From Gremmenia infestans (lineage: Eukaryota > Ascomycota > Leotiomycetes > Helotiales > Hamatocanthoscyphaceae), in the NCBI GenBank assembly GCA_032629725.1, contig JAFEVB010000022.1:930001-994000 (forward strand): DNA of 64,000 nt, in the 5' to 3' direction. Numbering within the stretch: position 1 is the first letter of the stretch; every line of letters starts with the position of its first letter. Shown piece after piece: positions 33,457-44,334 of this stretch. The position numbers and the translations under genes are program-made. The notes below the pieces were generated by a model. That model saw only the letters and a list, made by a program, of their open reading frames with translations. It was not told the DNA's origin and searched no databases.

Positions 33457-34766
33457 TCACACCTGAAACAGGTCTACCGAGCTTCTCGAGTATCCAACCA
33501 TCTGAGGATAATTGCTATAGTCAGTAGAAAAGAGAATAGCATCATTGCAATCACTTCCCAAGTTACTGTTATTCAACCAAGCTGGTTCCCAGTAATGGAC
33601 ACCTTGTCCTAGTCCAAGCGGTATTTGTTTCACAATACCTATCACATCCCGAGTCCATATTGTCTGCCCGTCAATGCTGTACGGAATTTCCGGCTCCGAC
33701 GATTCTGGAATGGGGTTGTACTCTCCGTTACATATTGCTGGGTAGTCCGTTTCAACGACCTGGATTGGCTTCTTGTACTCCCAAGCTAAAGTATTCAAGG
33801 TCGTTCTCAAGTTATCGAAGGTAGCAGCTGTTCCATAGAATGGGTAGAACGAGAAGCCAAATACATCCCAATCGGTTGTTCGGATTCCATTTGCAACCAT
33901 TGCTCCGAACCACCTTTGCTGCAATGTTTATTCCACCCATCATCTATATGTATCATGATCTGAGGCCTAGATACACCCACGTAGAGGGCATCGTCGACAC
34001 CGGCTCTTGCTGCCTTGTAGAGGATTGCCAAATTCGAGAAGTTTGCAATAGTTGCGTGCCATGGCTGAACGTCTACATCTGCATGGCCAACAGGCCAAAG
34101 AATGCCATGCCGAATTTCATTCCCAAGTGCCACTATCGCAAGGTCAATCCCAGCTCTATCGAAGGATATGAGGGTATCTTTGACATATCCACGGAGCGTA
34201 GAAGCAAGTGATTCGAGGGTGGTAGGCCATGCCGCGGGAGGAGGTTGCTTTTGGGGATCCGCCCATGAATCTCTAGCAATAAAATTCAGCCTTTAGCAAC
34301 CCTCCTACTATTCTCGCGAGACTCACGAGAAATGGAAATCGAGATAAATTTCGAATCCCTTACTTTTGAAGCGTTTGGCAAGCTCCAAATTATATTCCAG
34401 TCCATTAGTCCCACCTTCTGGATGTACCCATATCCGCAACCGGACAGTATTCATGCCTCCATCTCCGAGGATATCATCCGCTGGTCTTGTCTCGTTATGG
34501 CGCGTTGTATCTTTGTAGACGGTTCCGACATCTTCGAGGGTCTTCAGAGAGCTCAGGTCATGTCCCCGAAAGAAGAATCTATGCGATGAGTCTTGACTAA
34601 TGCGCCCTTAGCATTTTGGAAAAAACATTGGGGCATGGAATAGCCTACTTGCGGGGTAGGTTTGAAATGGCTGTCGCTAGAGGCAGGAAGAAGAAGAGAA
34701 TCAATAGACGCGTGGTTCGTGTGATCGAGTGGCTAGCAAGGGAAGGATAGGAAATATCATATACAT
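33457..34766 (-). pseudogene. GH53 arabinogalactan endo-1,4-beta-galactanase, probably inactivated
   Basis: Secreted enzyme family that cleaves beta-1,4-galactan of pectin side chains. A signal-peptide-like frame (LLILFFFLPLATA, about 34710-34670) splices at 34648-34597 to FFFRGHDLSSLKTLED. A second intron (34326-34273) restores HFSDSWADP. The acid/base Glu lies in VALGNEIRHG and the nucleophile Glu in VVETDYP; GVHYWEPAWL is the C-terminal signature. Two defects are visible. No ATG lies in the signal-peptide frame before an upstream stop, the nearest ATG (34766) being in another frame. Between MIHIDDGWN and QQRWFGAMV (about 33920-33932) the frame shifts by one base without splice sites. The family assignment is firm; pseudogene status assumes the assembly is correct. 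Confidence 0.78.
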
Positions 34767-35454
34767 GACCTAATAGATGTTACGAGAAGGGAGAGTAATT
34801 CAAATCAGTCCAGCATTACCAAATCTATACTTATAGCTTCATGGGGAGAGCAGAAATGTCACGATCACCAGCTAGCATTTCCAAGCCTCACTTACATGCT
34901 AGCTTCGGAGCGGGGATCGCCTGTCAACATAATTCCACCAAACAGATGCCCGCTAGTTCTTCTGGAATATATCTTATGTACTGACCCCGCGTTGGCTTTG
35001 GGAAATCAACGCTTGCTGGAAACATTTAGTCAAGTCTTTGCTGGCTACTGTTCCCCTGATTGGCGCGGGTATTGTTAGCCACAGCTGTCTTTGATTGACA
35101 TGTCGAGGACTGATGAGCGACTTGGTAACTCGGATCAGTAGGGAAACTTTCTTAGTTCTAATTTGCTAGTCGCAAATATTGCTCACAGTAGGTGCTTGCT
35201 CAACCCAGTAAACTCTTACCAAGGCAAAGCGACCACAAAGAAAAAGATTGCTCTCGAATTGACTCAGCCTTGCCTTTGTACATCAGGTTTGACCGGCATG
35301 AATCCTACGGCATCCAACCCTACTCCCAGGTTACTGCTTGCGCAGAAACACACGGTGAGTAGGATGGACTAGCTTTCCGAAGGTACACAGTGCAAATCAG
35401 TAGTATCTGGTTTATCATCATCGTCAATCAGAACAGTCATACTCGCAAAATCCA
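34767..35454. other. Intergenic region
   Basis: Between the GH53 relic start and the end of the asparagine-synthetase-domain gene. No ORF with coding character and no repeat stand out. Confidence 0.5.
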
Positions 35455-37431
35455 TCAAGATATAAGTGTTGTTCCTTTTGTCTTCCCAACTTCCATCTTG
35501 GCAGTTCTGGCCCCAAATTGGATCTATGACTCTTAGTTAGGAAAAGAGGGAAAATATGGAATGTGAAGCTTCTTACAGCTCGTTTCTTCTCCCGAGCAAC
35601 AGAATGCATTCCTAGATTGAAAGCCAACAGACGTAGAACTTTCTTCCCTGCTTCTATTTCTGTGATACCTGGCTCTTCCGACACCGTTGCTTGGAATCCG
35701 CATTTCTCCCAGATCGAACATTCAACAGCCCATTTGACGAGAGACTCATCTAGATATGGGAAACGTACTTCTCGGCCCCAGTGTGAGATGACTCGATCAT
35801 CACGGCCTAGATTTCGCTTTCCCAATCTATTAACGTCTAAATCAAGCTCATCAAGCAAAGCCGCAATTCCGTTCCTGTTGAAAGCTGTCGCATGACGCGT
35901 GTATCCTCCAAATAATTCATCGGCGCCTAGGCCAGAGAGAAGAACACGGGCTGGAGTATTATACTGGACAACACTATTGTCCGAACCACTTGTTGCGACT
36001 CCAGCTCCGCGGGAAGCAAAGTACAAGGCGAAAGCGATTGAGAGATCCATTTCTGTGTTGTGTGGTTTGATAAGATTAACAACCATGGCTCGATGTGCTA
36101 ACATTTCTGAATATGAAACGTTGACCTAAAAATAGTAAGCTAGTGAAGAAGACAAGAAAGAGGAGTGAATTTACCGCTACAAATCGCCAAAGTCGACTAG
36201 TACATACGTCCTGCAGTTCTTGAAAGGCTCTCCTTCCGGTTTCTCTATCGGGGCATGCCTCATAGCATGAAGTCTTGCTCTGGATTCTGATAGTTTCTTG
36301 ATTGTCGTTTTGAAGACTTTCTTGAGCATCAGTGCGCGCTTGTTTCTTTGACCTTGGTGCTCTCTTTGAGGCCTCAATTACTCTTGGGTTTTCGAAAGCA
36401 ACGTTAATTAAATCGATTTGCTGTTCAGTCGGGAGAAGATCATGTGCTATCCGCGCGAGAACTGTACAGTCAAGCCCGCCAGAAAACAAGATCGCAACGC
36501 GTACATTGCGATCGTGGTCTAGACCTGGCGGTATTGGAACATTGAGGATCCTGAGTTTGAGAGACTCACATAGATGCTGCCGCAGTTGCGTCACCGATGA
36601 AGACTGCGAATCCAACACATATTTCATAGCCGGCAAAGTTCGGTTGAATGTGCCTAATGATGCCTGCTGATGATCAGCTATCGTCTATCTATAGAGCTCT
36701 CTTTTGGGGAATCCTTAAGAACAGAGATGAAGAGAAAGAGGTCCACTCACAGGAGACTCGAAATCCGGCATTTCCCAAATGTATCGACGTAGAGGTAATA
36801 TTGACTCGGAGAAAATACTGCCCTCTGGTCCTTGATTTTCGATTGTGGGTTGGCTATTAGTGAATGAAAGGTGATACATCCCATCAGCCTCTACCTCTTT
36901 CCAAGTGCCGCTGGTGGGGTCCCCAGTGCTAGAAAGTTCCATAGATTCAGGCGATCTATCGGCGTTGTAGAGTAGAGAGCGTCGCCCAAGACGATCGCGG
37001 CCAAAATAGAGTGCATTGTGAGTCTTGTCCAAATACACAAAGGCAAACGGCCCAGAAATGCTTCGCAAGACCGTAAGAACAGCAGCGACAGATTCCGTGG
37101 CAGAGAGCTGTGGAGAACTTGCTTCTAAAAGTAGATCGAAGATAACCTGACCATCGTTTTCCAAGACCGGATATGTATCGACTTTCCATGCTTCTCCATT
37201 CCAGCATAACGCTGAATTGGGAGACTGAAATGGTTGAGCTGTAGTTTGGCCCCCTCTCAGAGCCAGAACAGTTGAAGTGAACGAGGCATAGTAGGAAGTT
37301 CCATCATCACATTCCACTATAGCCTTCGACTCCCCCACATGATCCGGACCTCTTCTGCAGAGCAGCTTCTTGAGCTCATCACCTGCAGCTTCGAACACCC
37401 TTCGTGAGATGGACGCGTGGATACCACACAT
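35455..37431 (-). CDS. Asparagine synthetase domain-containing protein (ASNSD1-like)
   Basis: Class II glutamine amidotransferase fused to an asparagine-synthase-type ATP pyrophosphatase domain; the cellular substrate of this family is unknown. Exons 37431-36751, about 36663-36175, 36125-35577 and 35523-35455 give about 595 residues. The first intron acceptor could be one CAG earlier. After Met1 removal the catalytic cysteine would be exposed (MCGIHAS). YFGRDRLGRRSLLY is the glutaminase-to-synthase signature. The PP-loop SGGLD occurs near residues 288-292 in VAILFSGGLDCTVLARIAHD. ARVLLSGLGADELFGGYTRH and FPYLDESLV match the synthase core. The charged stretch before VNVSYSEMLAHR looks disordered. 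It is divergent from VPS9. Confidence 0.9.
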
Positions 37432-37859
37432 TGTGTATCACAAAGCCTTTATAGGAAAGTAAACGCCATCGTGAATGGTATTGTTTTGACTGACTAGAAC
37501 CGTGCGGTGTTTATGTTGAATCTTTTTGTGTTGTTGGAAGTCCGCGTGGCTTCGTCAAAACTTACAGTACCAACGCGAACGAGCTCGCTTCTGAGCTACA
37601 GTGCTGTCTTCGAGTCCGGGTGGTGTTCATATTCTTGCAACAAAACAAGAAACTAACAACAGCAGAGGATCGGGCAGGGCATAACACATTCAAATCCCTT
37701 ATCGCATAGTTCTACGTGGTTTGGAAGGTTTCATACTCTCTGTTGTGTGCCTTTCAACCCTGCTAAAACCTCGAGACATTCGAATTCTACTCGCCCCTGT
37801 ACCCCGCCATACACTTGAAGGACTGCGAAGAAACGCCCAAGTGAGGAACAGGCGGGTGC
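37432..37859. promoter_or_regulatory. Shared upstream region of the ASNSD1-like gene and VPS9
   Basis: A 428-bp gap between divergent start codons, so it must contain both promoters. No palindrome or recognisable factor site stands out. Confidence 0.5.
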
Positions 37860-40495
37860 ATGTCTCCCCTCAGACAACCAGCGGACGCCATAAGCCAAGT
37901 AGATGAGTTTCCCGCAGACATTGAGTCTGGGGGAGCAAGTCAAGATGGTGAAACTCTAGGAAATGGGCACCACGAGATCCCGGAGGAACGCGGGGCTGTG
38001 AAGAAATCTCAGGACGATGCATCATCTACACCTGTTCATACCAAAGATACCGAACTTCAAGACAACAAAATGCCTCAGGGTGTAGAACCAAGTTCGAGAG
38101 AGGTTGGGCCTGAGCCAGGGGTCGTGGAAGGCATAAATGCAGGAGCAACAGAGGCAAAGACAGCACAAATACCAGCACATACTCAGGATCCCATGGAGTC
38201 ATCCACGGCGACCCTGAAACCAAACACCACGGTTTCCAAGCAAGCAACTCTGCAGACGCTTTCTCCAGACGACCAGACTTACCTAGATCCAACACCAAAA
38301 ACGCCAAGATCTTCACAACCACCTTCACGGACGGCCTCCAGTGCAACATCAATATCAATATCACAACAGGCCCAAAACACCGAAGCCCCGGAGAGGTCCC
38401 CCACAAGATCCGATGCGGGATTCGACGAGAAGCCGTCCACGAGTGATGATGAGCGTGAGCTATCCTCGACCTTCGAAATACAGAGTATAATGGATCAGTT
38501 TGGGGAGGAGGGACAAGGGCCAGACCACGAAGAGGTCATGTCACCACGATTAGAAATCGCAGGGCCGTTACTTGGTAGTCCAATACAACATCCCCCAAGG
38601 AAGTCGAGCCTTGAACCGTTGAATTCTCCCGCAGCGAGCGCGACTCAGAGCATGCAAGATTTACGATTAGCTTCTAATACACCACACGGGCATCAGGTTT
38701 GGGATCCATCTGATGTCGGTCCTTCAGTCCCACCCAAGCCAGGATCTATTCATAGTTTTGGGCCCCCAAGGAGAGCAGACGATCGACAACAAAGTTTGGA
38801 TTCTCCAATGTCTCCCCCTCTACATCGGCCGCCACCCCCCGAACCCGAGCCAGAGCCGGATCTCCCCTTCGATTTCCATCGATTTTTAGAACAACTAAAG
38901 CACAGATCTGCTGATCCTGTAGCCAAATTTTTGAGGTCTTTCTTGCAAGAATTTGGCAAGAAACAGTGGATGGTTCACGAACAAGTCAAGATAATAGGCG
39001 ATTTCCTTGCATTCATAACACCAAAAATGGCCCAGTGTGATGTATGGCGTGAGGTTTCGGATGCTGAATTTGATAATGCTCGTGAGGGGATGGAGAAGCT
39101 GGTGATGAATAGGTTATATTCGCAAACATTTTCGCCAGCAATCCCTCCTCCCCAGCCAATCCCCGGAGCAAAACCAAGGAGGAGAGGGGCTGAGCGGCCA
39201 ATGGGGCCCGGGAGGAGAGGCCAGCATCAAGAAGATGTGGAACGCGATGATATTCTTGCACAGAAAGTTAGCATCTATGGATGGATAAAGGAGGAGCATC
39301 TTGATATTCAGCCAATTGGAGACAGTGGCAAACGATTTTTAGTATTGGCTCAACAAGGTACTTAATTATGATGGATACCAGAGCGAAATACTAACATTTG
39401 TACAGAGCTCTTAAAAATCAAGACATACAGAGCTCCTCGAGACAAGATAATCTGCGTTCTCAATTGCTGCAAGGTCATTTTTGGTAAGTGAAGTTGGTTG
39501 CCCACATTCGACGAAGACTAATCTAGGAAGGACTTCTCAAACATGCAAAATCGGACGGGTCTGCGGATTCTTTTATGCCCCTACTCATCTATACTGTACT
39601 GCGAGCGAATCCAGAGCACTTGGTTTCAAATGTTCAATACATTCTACGGTTTAGGAACCAAGAGAAACTGGGCGGGGAAGCAGGCTATTACCTTTCGTCC
39701 CTCGTGAGTATCGCGGCTACCCTTCATCGAATCCATCTAACAATCTCAGTCCGGTGCGATACAGTTTGTTGAAAACCTAGACCGTACCACATTAACAATA
39801 TCCGACGAGGAATTTGAGCAGAACGTTGAAGCTGCTGTCTCTGCAATAGCTGAAAAGCACCAGGCTGCACTTCCAGAACCTCCACTCCCTACCCAGCTTT
39901 CCGAGAAGTCTGGTCTCAGTCGCCCGGAAGTGACTCCCCGTCATTCAATGGAGGGAGAATCTTCAGCACCACGGAAATCAACCTCCTCAAACGAGTATAG
40001 CGGCGATGATGAAAAGGCTGCGATGAGTGGTCTACTACGAACTATTCAACGACCATTGTCATCGATTGGACGCATCTTCTCTGATGATGGTGGCCCATCT
40101 CAAGCAGGTCCAGCCCGTACACCATTGCCAGGTAACACACCTCGTATGAGTCCCGACCCTCAAGTTGTTACGGATCCCCGTCAAGGTCTACCGCAGCCAC
40201 CTGGACTACATCCCAACAACCATATTCGAGCTCGAATGAGCGCGGAAGATGCAGCCGCAAGACAGGCAAGCGCCGAGACTGCAGAAGTTCACAGAATGCA
40301 ACGTGCAGAGCATGAAAATGTCGTACAAACACTGGCTGGAATGTTCCCTGATCTAGACCGGGAACTAATTAGTGACGTCGTGACTCAAAAGGATGGCAGG
40401 TAAGATATTGTGACGGCTCTTTGAGAATCTAAAATTGACTTGAGTCTCATAGGGTGGCACTCGCTGTGGATGCATGCCTGGCGCTCAGCTCTTAG
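37860..40495 (+). CDS. VPS9: Vps9-domain Rab5/Vps21 guanine nucleotide exchange factor with CUE domain
   Basis: Activates Rab5-type GTPases on endosomes for vacuolar sorting. Exons 37860-39357, 39406-39483, 39531-39703, 39750-40399 and 40453-40495 give 813 residues in phase. The first 330 residues are Ser/Pro/Glu-rich and probably disordered. A helical bundle (FHRFLEQLKHRSADPVAKFL, about 334) leads into the VPS9 domain, about 460-605. That domain includes DDILAQKVSIYGWIKEEHLD, KIICVLNCCKVIFGLLKH and ADSFMPLLIYTVLRANPEHL, where the conserved Asp and Tyr contact the GTPase. A C-terminal CUE domain (about 772-813), with AGMFPDLDRELISDVV, binds ubiquitin. This is the same order as yeast Vps9. The last exon is only 43 nt. 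Confidence 0.93.
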
Positions 40496-41077
40496 TCGCT
40501 CGTTGTCAAGTGGAGGGAGGGGTGGGAAGTAAATTATAGCATCTACCGGTTTGACGGGTTTCGCGTTGTCTAGATGTTATTGATGCATGGTTGAATTAAG
40601 CGTAGCATGAGGGCGTTTCATTTGATATCCCGGCGCGATGGGCTTATTATAGAGCCAGAGAAATCTGGAAAGCAGAACTCCGCGAAATGTTGGGATGAAG
40701 TAATTATAATCATAACACCTTGAGAGAAAGAGTCCCATAGGAAGTACATAAGGCTGTCTGAGTAAAAGGAGCATAGTATTCTACTTTAAGCAGATATCCA
40801 AGAAACTCTACGAGCAATATTTAATCGATTATCCTCCCACCATAGTTCTTGCGATCTTGCCTTGCAGGGCAGGGCTTGATGCTTTATATCGGAAAAAGGC
40901 GGCCGCTAGCTTCTCTTGGCTATTGTAATTGTACTGCACTGGTAGCTTTAAAGTTTATCGGAAGGGCAGGGGCTTCAGCCATGTTAGAAGGAATCCAATA
41001 TATTTTCCCTTGTTTTTGGTGTCTTTAAAACTAAATCTGCCTACCAAAGTGTTTTGTCAACTTGCTACTTCAACAGC
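40496..41077. other. Intergenic region
   Basis: 582 bases between two plus-strand genes. A GCGGCCGC site lies near 40903. No gene or repeat is supported. Confidence 0.5.
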
Positions 41078-43579
41078 ATGGCAAAGAAGAAGAACAAGAG
41101 CCAGAATATTGGTGAGGGCTCGGAAAGCACCAATCCTCCAAGTCCAGCATCATCTGCGTCAACAGCAACCGCAAAACCAAATGATACAAAGCCGCCTCAA
41201 CCGTCCACCTCAGCTCTAATAATCTGCCGCAACAAGTATGTTCATATTCCAGTCGATAGTTTCTTATCAAGCCTATGTGGAGCTCACAACTCGCGCCTAT
41301 TTTAGCCCATAGCATGGGCTTCAAAATGCTATTAAAATCGCAACAATTGACGAAGCATATTTCACATATTTCCTGAATACTAACATAATGGTAGACATTG
41401 GCGCTATATCTCCTCCTTCCATGGCCCCTGGCTGCAATTGCCTCCTGAAGTGCTTGAAAGCCTTGCGAACAACAACTATAACCTTCCTCGACCTCGGCCA
41501 ATTGACCCCGCTGTATTCTTCGACCTCCTCAAGATCCGACAACTCGTCGACGAAGCTACAAACCTTGCGGTACGTGCTGCAAGTGGTGTGACTTCGTCAG
41601 CTCTTACAAATTCATTGAATGCTGGGAACGGACTTTTGGGCAATGGAGGCTCAGCGTTGGGTCTAGGCATTGGTGGGGGAGGAGGCAATGCGAAATTGAG
41701 TAGGGAACGGAAACACCGCATGAGAGAGCAGGCTACGCAGAAGCTGTCTAAAGCATACCATTTGGATGAGATTGCATGTAGTGTGGCGACCATGCAATCT
41801 GCCTCTACCCTTGAAGATGTTGCGCAACTCGTCTTGCAGAGAAATCCGAATGACGCTGATGCGAAATATGTCCATTTCTTCCATGAGAAGATTCCTTCTC
41901 GTCAGCTAGCCGAATGTACAAGTCTTGAGCCTCTGAATGAAGTCATTGCAGAACGGCCGAGCGAGGGTGAGATATTAAGAACCCGTGCTGTTACTAAGAT
42001 CTTTAAGGAAGACTTCTTTGGTGCAGCTCAAGATCTGACTGCAGCGTTGCAGGTTTGCAGATATTATCAGAGCCAGCACAAGGCAGGGAGACAGCAGCTT
42101 CAACTGGCAAGTGAAGTTGCAGCTGAGAACCAGCGAAATGGTAGATGGAAGGAAGAAGTGAAGCTTGACGAGGAAGATCATCCGAGTAGTCTTGAAACTC
42201 AGCTGCTATTCCACCGGGCAGGTGTCTATTTAACCATTGCTTGCCAACATGTCAATGATGCTCTTCTAACGAAGCCTACAAATGGAGTCAATGGCAGAAA
42301 AGCAGCTGAAAGCAAAGAAAATGGAAACGTAAATTCATCCGAGACACCGGTGGAAACAGAGGTACCCGAGTTGAGCCCGGCCGAGAAAGAAGCACAACGA
42401 AGGCGTCTCGAGGCTAGGAAAGTTGTCAAGACTAATGCTAAGAGAGCCCTTCGAGATTACGTTGCCTACCTCGCGCATTTTGACTATACACCAGGTCTTC
42501 CCGCTGAAATCGCAGAGGAATTTGTGCGCAAGGTCAACCAAGCCGCAAATGGATTCAAAATCCCGCGGCCTCAAAACGGCACCAATAATAGAAGCCTTGA
42601 CTTGGAAAGCAATTCTTCGTTAAGCAACGGTCAACTATCCGATGCTCTTGTTCCTCATAAAGGCCCAAGTCGCAACCGACCCCATCCTAGCAATGGGTCC
42701 CGTACTGAGCTTCCAAGTCTACCTCCACCAATCGTCCACCAGATCTCATCACTTTTCTCTGCGACACCCCCAGCAGACCTCCCTCCTTACCCCGAGACGG
42801 CAACTACCCTAACTACCAAACAGCAAATGCAAGCATCCCAGAATGAAGCCGCAAAGGCAATTCTAGCCCAAACAGACTGCCACGAGGCACTAACCTACCA
42901 CCCTCTTCTGACAGATGCCCTCCACTCTCTCCTTCTGTGCCACTGCCTCGTCCAAACCTCAGCGCGCGAGCTCCAACGCCACGCCCACATGGTCGCGCGC
43001 CTCGCCCGCGTCTGCGACGGCTACCCCATTTTCCAAGCCGCGCGTTCTCCCAGCCGCGCCGACTGGATCGAGGTCGTTCGCCGCAGCGACAACTGGATCC
43101 AGCTCATGCAGTCCTGGGAATCACTCTGCGCGCCCGCTCCTCTGCCCGGCCAATCTGCCAAGAACCAGCAGAAAGAAACAGCGGCCGAGAAGAAAGAACG
43201 TCTCAAGCAGCAAGCTATCATGGAAGCGCTCGAGGATGACCGCGTGCATGACGAGGCTAGTTTCCACGCTGCTGTTGCCGCGAGGCAGCGCAGACAGGAG
43301 GAGGAGGCTAGGAAGGCGGAGGGCAGGGAGATGCCGAAGCGATGGGCGCAAGAGGATGGGAAAGAGTATCCTATTTCTACCGAGCGCGCACAGGCTATCG
43401 TGCGCTGGATCCGGGAGGCGCCTGTTGGTGGTGAGGCTGGTGGGCCTCGTAAGAAGAAGAAAGGCAATAAGATAAGCGCTAAAGGCAAAGCGAGAGCTGG
43501 TGTTGAGGACGCGATGGGTGGTATGAAAGTCCAAGATGAAGAGGAGGGGTTTGAGCAGGTGGAGGAAGAAGTGGACTAG
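41078..43579 (+). CDS. Conserved fungal protein of unknown function, helical with basic C-terminus
   Basis: Two exons (41078-41235 and 41395-43579) give 780 residues. The start MAKKKNKSQN is basic. Splicing joins ICRNK to HWRYISSFHGPWLQLPPEVL, a conserved-looking block. A Gly-rich loop (LGIGGGGGN) follows. The stretch from SRERKHRMREQATQKLSKAY to ALQVCRYYQ has TPR-like helix spacing (GEILRTRAVTKIFKEDFFGA). It then has a charged linker, a second helical block LTYHPLLTDALHSLLLCHCL with RELQRHAHMVARL, and a coiled-coil Lys/Glu-rich tail ending with GGPRKKKKGNK. Automated annotation sometimes labels such proteins as histidine-kinase related; no H-box or ATPase motif is visible here. Function unknown. 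Confidence 0.8.
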
Positions 43580-44334
43580 ATCCAGACCCTACTGATAATT
43601 GCGTGGCTAGTATTACTTGTACTTAGCGATGATCTATCTGAACATACATGCAATTTTTGATGCTTGTGCTGGCCTACTAGTTGATTCAATCCTCAGGTAT
43701 CATGTTCTCCTTCTCTTGACTCTGTAAAGTGTTCGTCTTCCTCCCAAATGCCGTCTTCACACCCGTGGTTGGCATATTAAGATTTCAGCATGTTCTATTT
43801 CAGGCTGACGACCGAACTATCTCTGGCGCTGAAACATAGCTTCGAGATCCGCATATCAGATGCATCAATAAATACTTAAAAGGAGTGCCGGAATAAGTGT
43901 GGCGTAGTTACGCGAGGGAATAGGGGGCCGAGGGGTCGAGGGATTTCCCGCTTTGAAAATTACAAAACCACATGTCTCAAATATTCCAGAAATGATAATA
44001 TTTTCAGTTGATCAAGATATATCAGTCGTGGTTTCCAGGGATGAAAAAGTCTACGTATGATTCTGGGTTAACTGTCTAAGACTGCCGCGTACAACGACCA
44101 CCGCCATGATATTCCAGCAACTCCTGTACTTGCGCCCCTGTTCAAATCCATACTCCCGCTCTTTTCATAGTAAAACCCCGCCAAATTCCGGTTACACCAG
44201 TATCAAATATCCTACGAGTCCATTTAAAGACAAATACCTCTACTACCTAACTCCAAGCTACACGTGTACCCGTGCTTATTGGTGTGGCTACAATCTAACC
44301 ACAAAACAATGATAGAACAATGTTACGTAACAGC
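43580..44334. other. Convergent intergenic region
   Basis: 755 bases between converging genes. No gene is supported; the frame at 44106-44312 is short and has no coding character. Confidence 0.5.

Noticed and set aside
41078..43579. Histidine kinase assignment for the 780-residue protein
   Set aside because: No H-box, N/G-box ATPase motifs or receiver domain can be seen.
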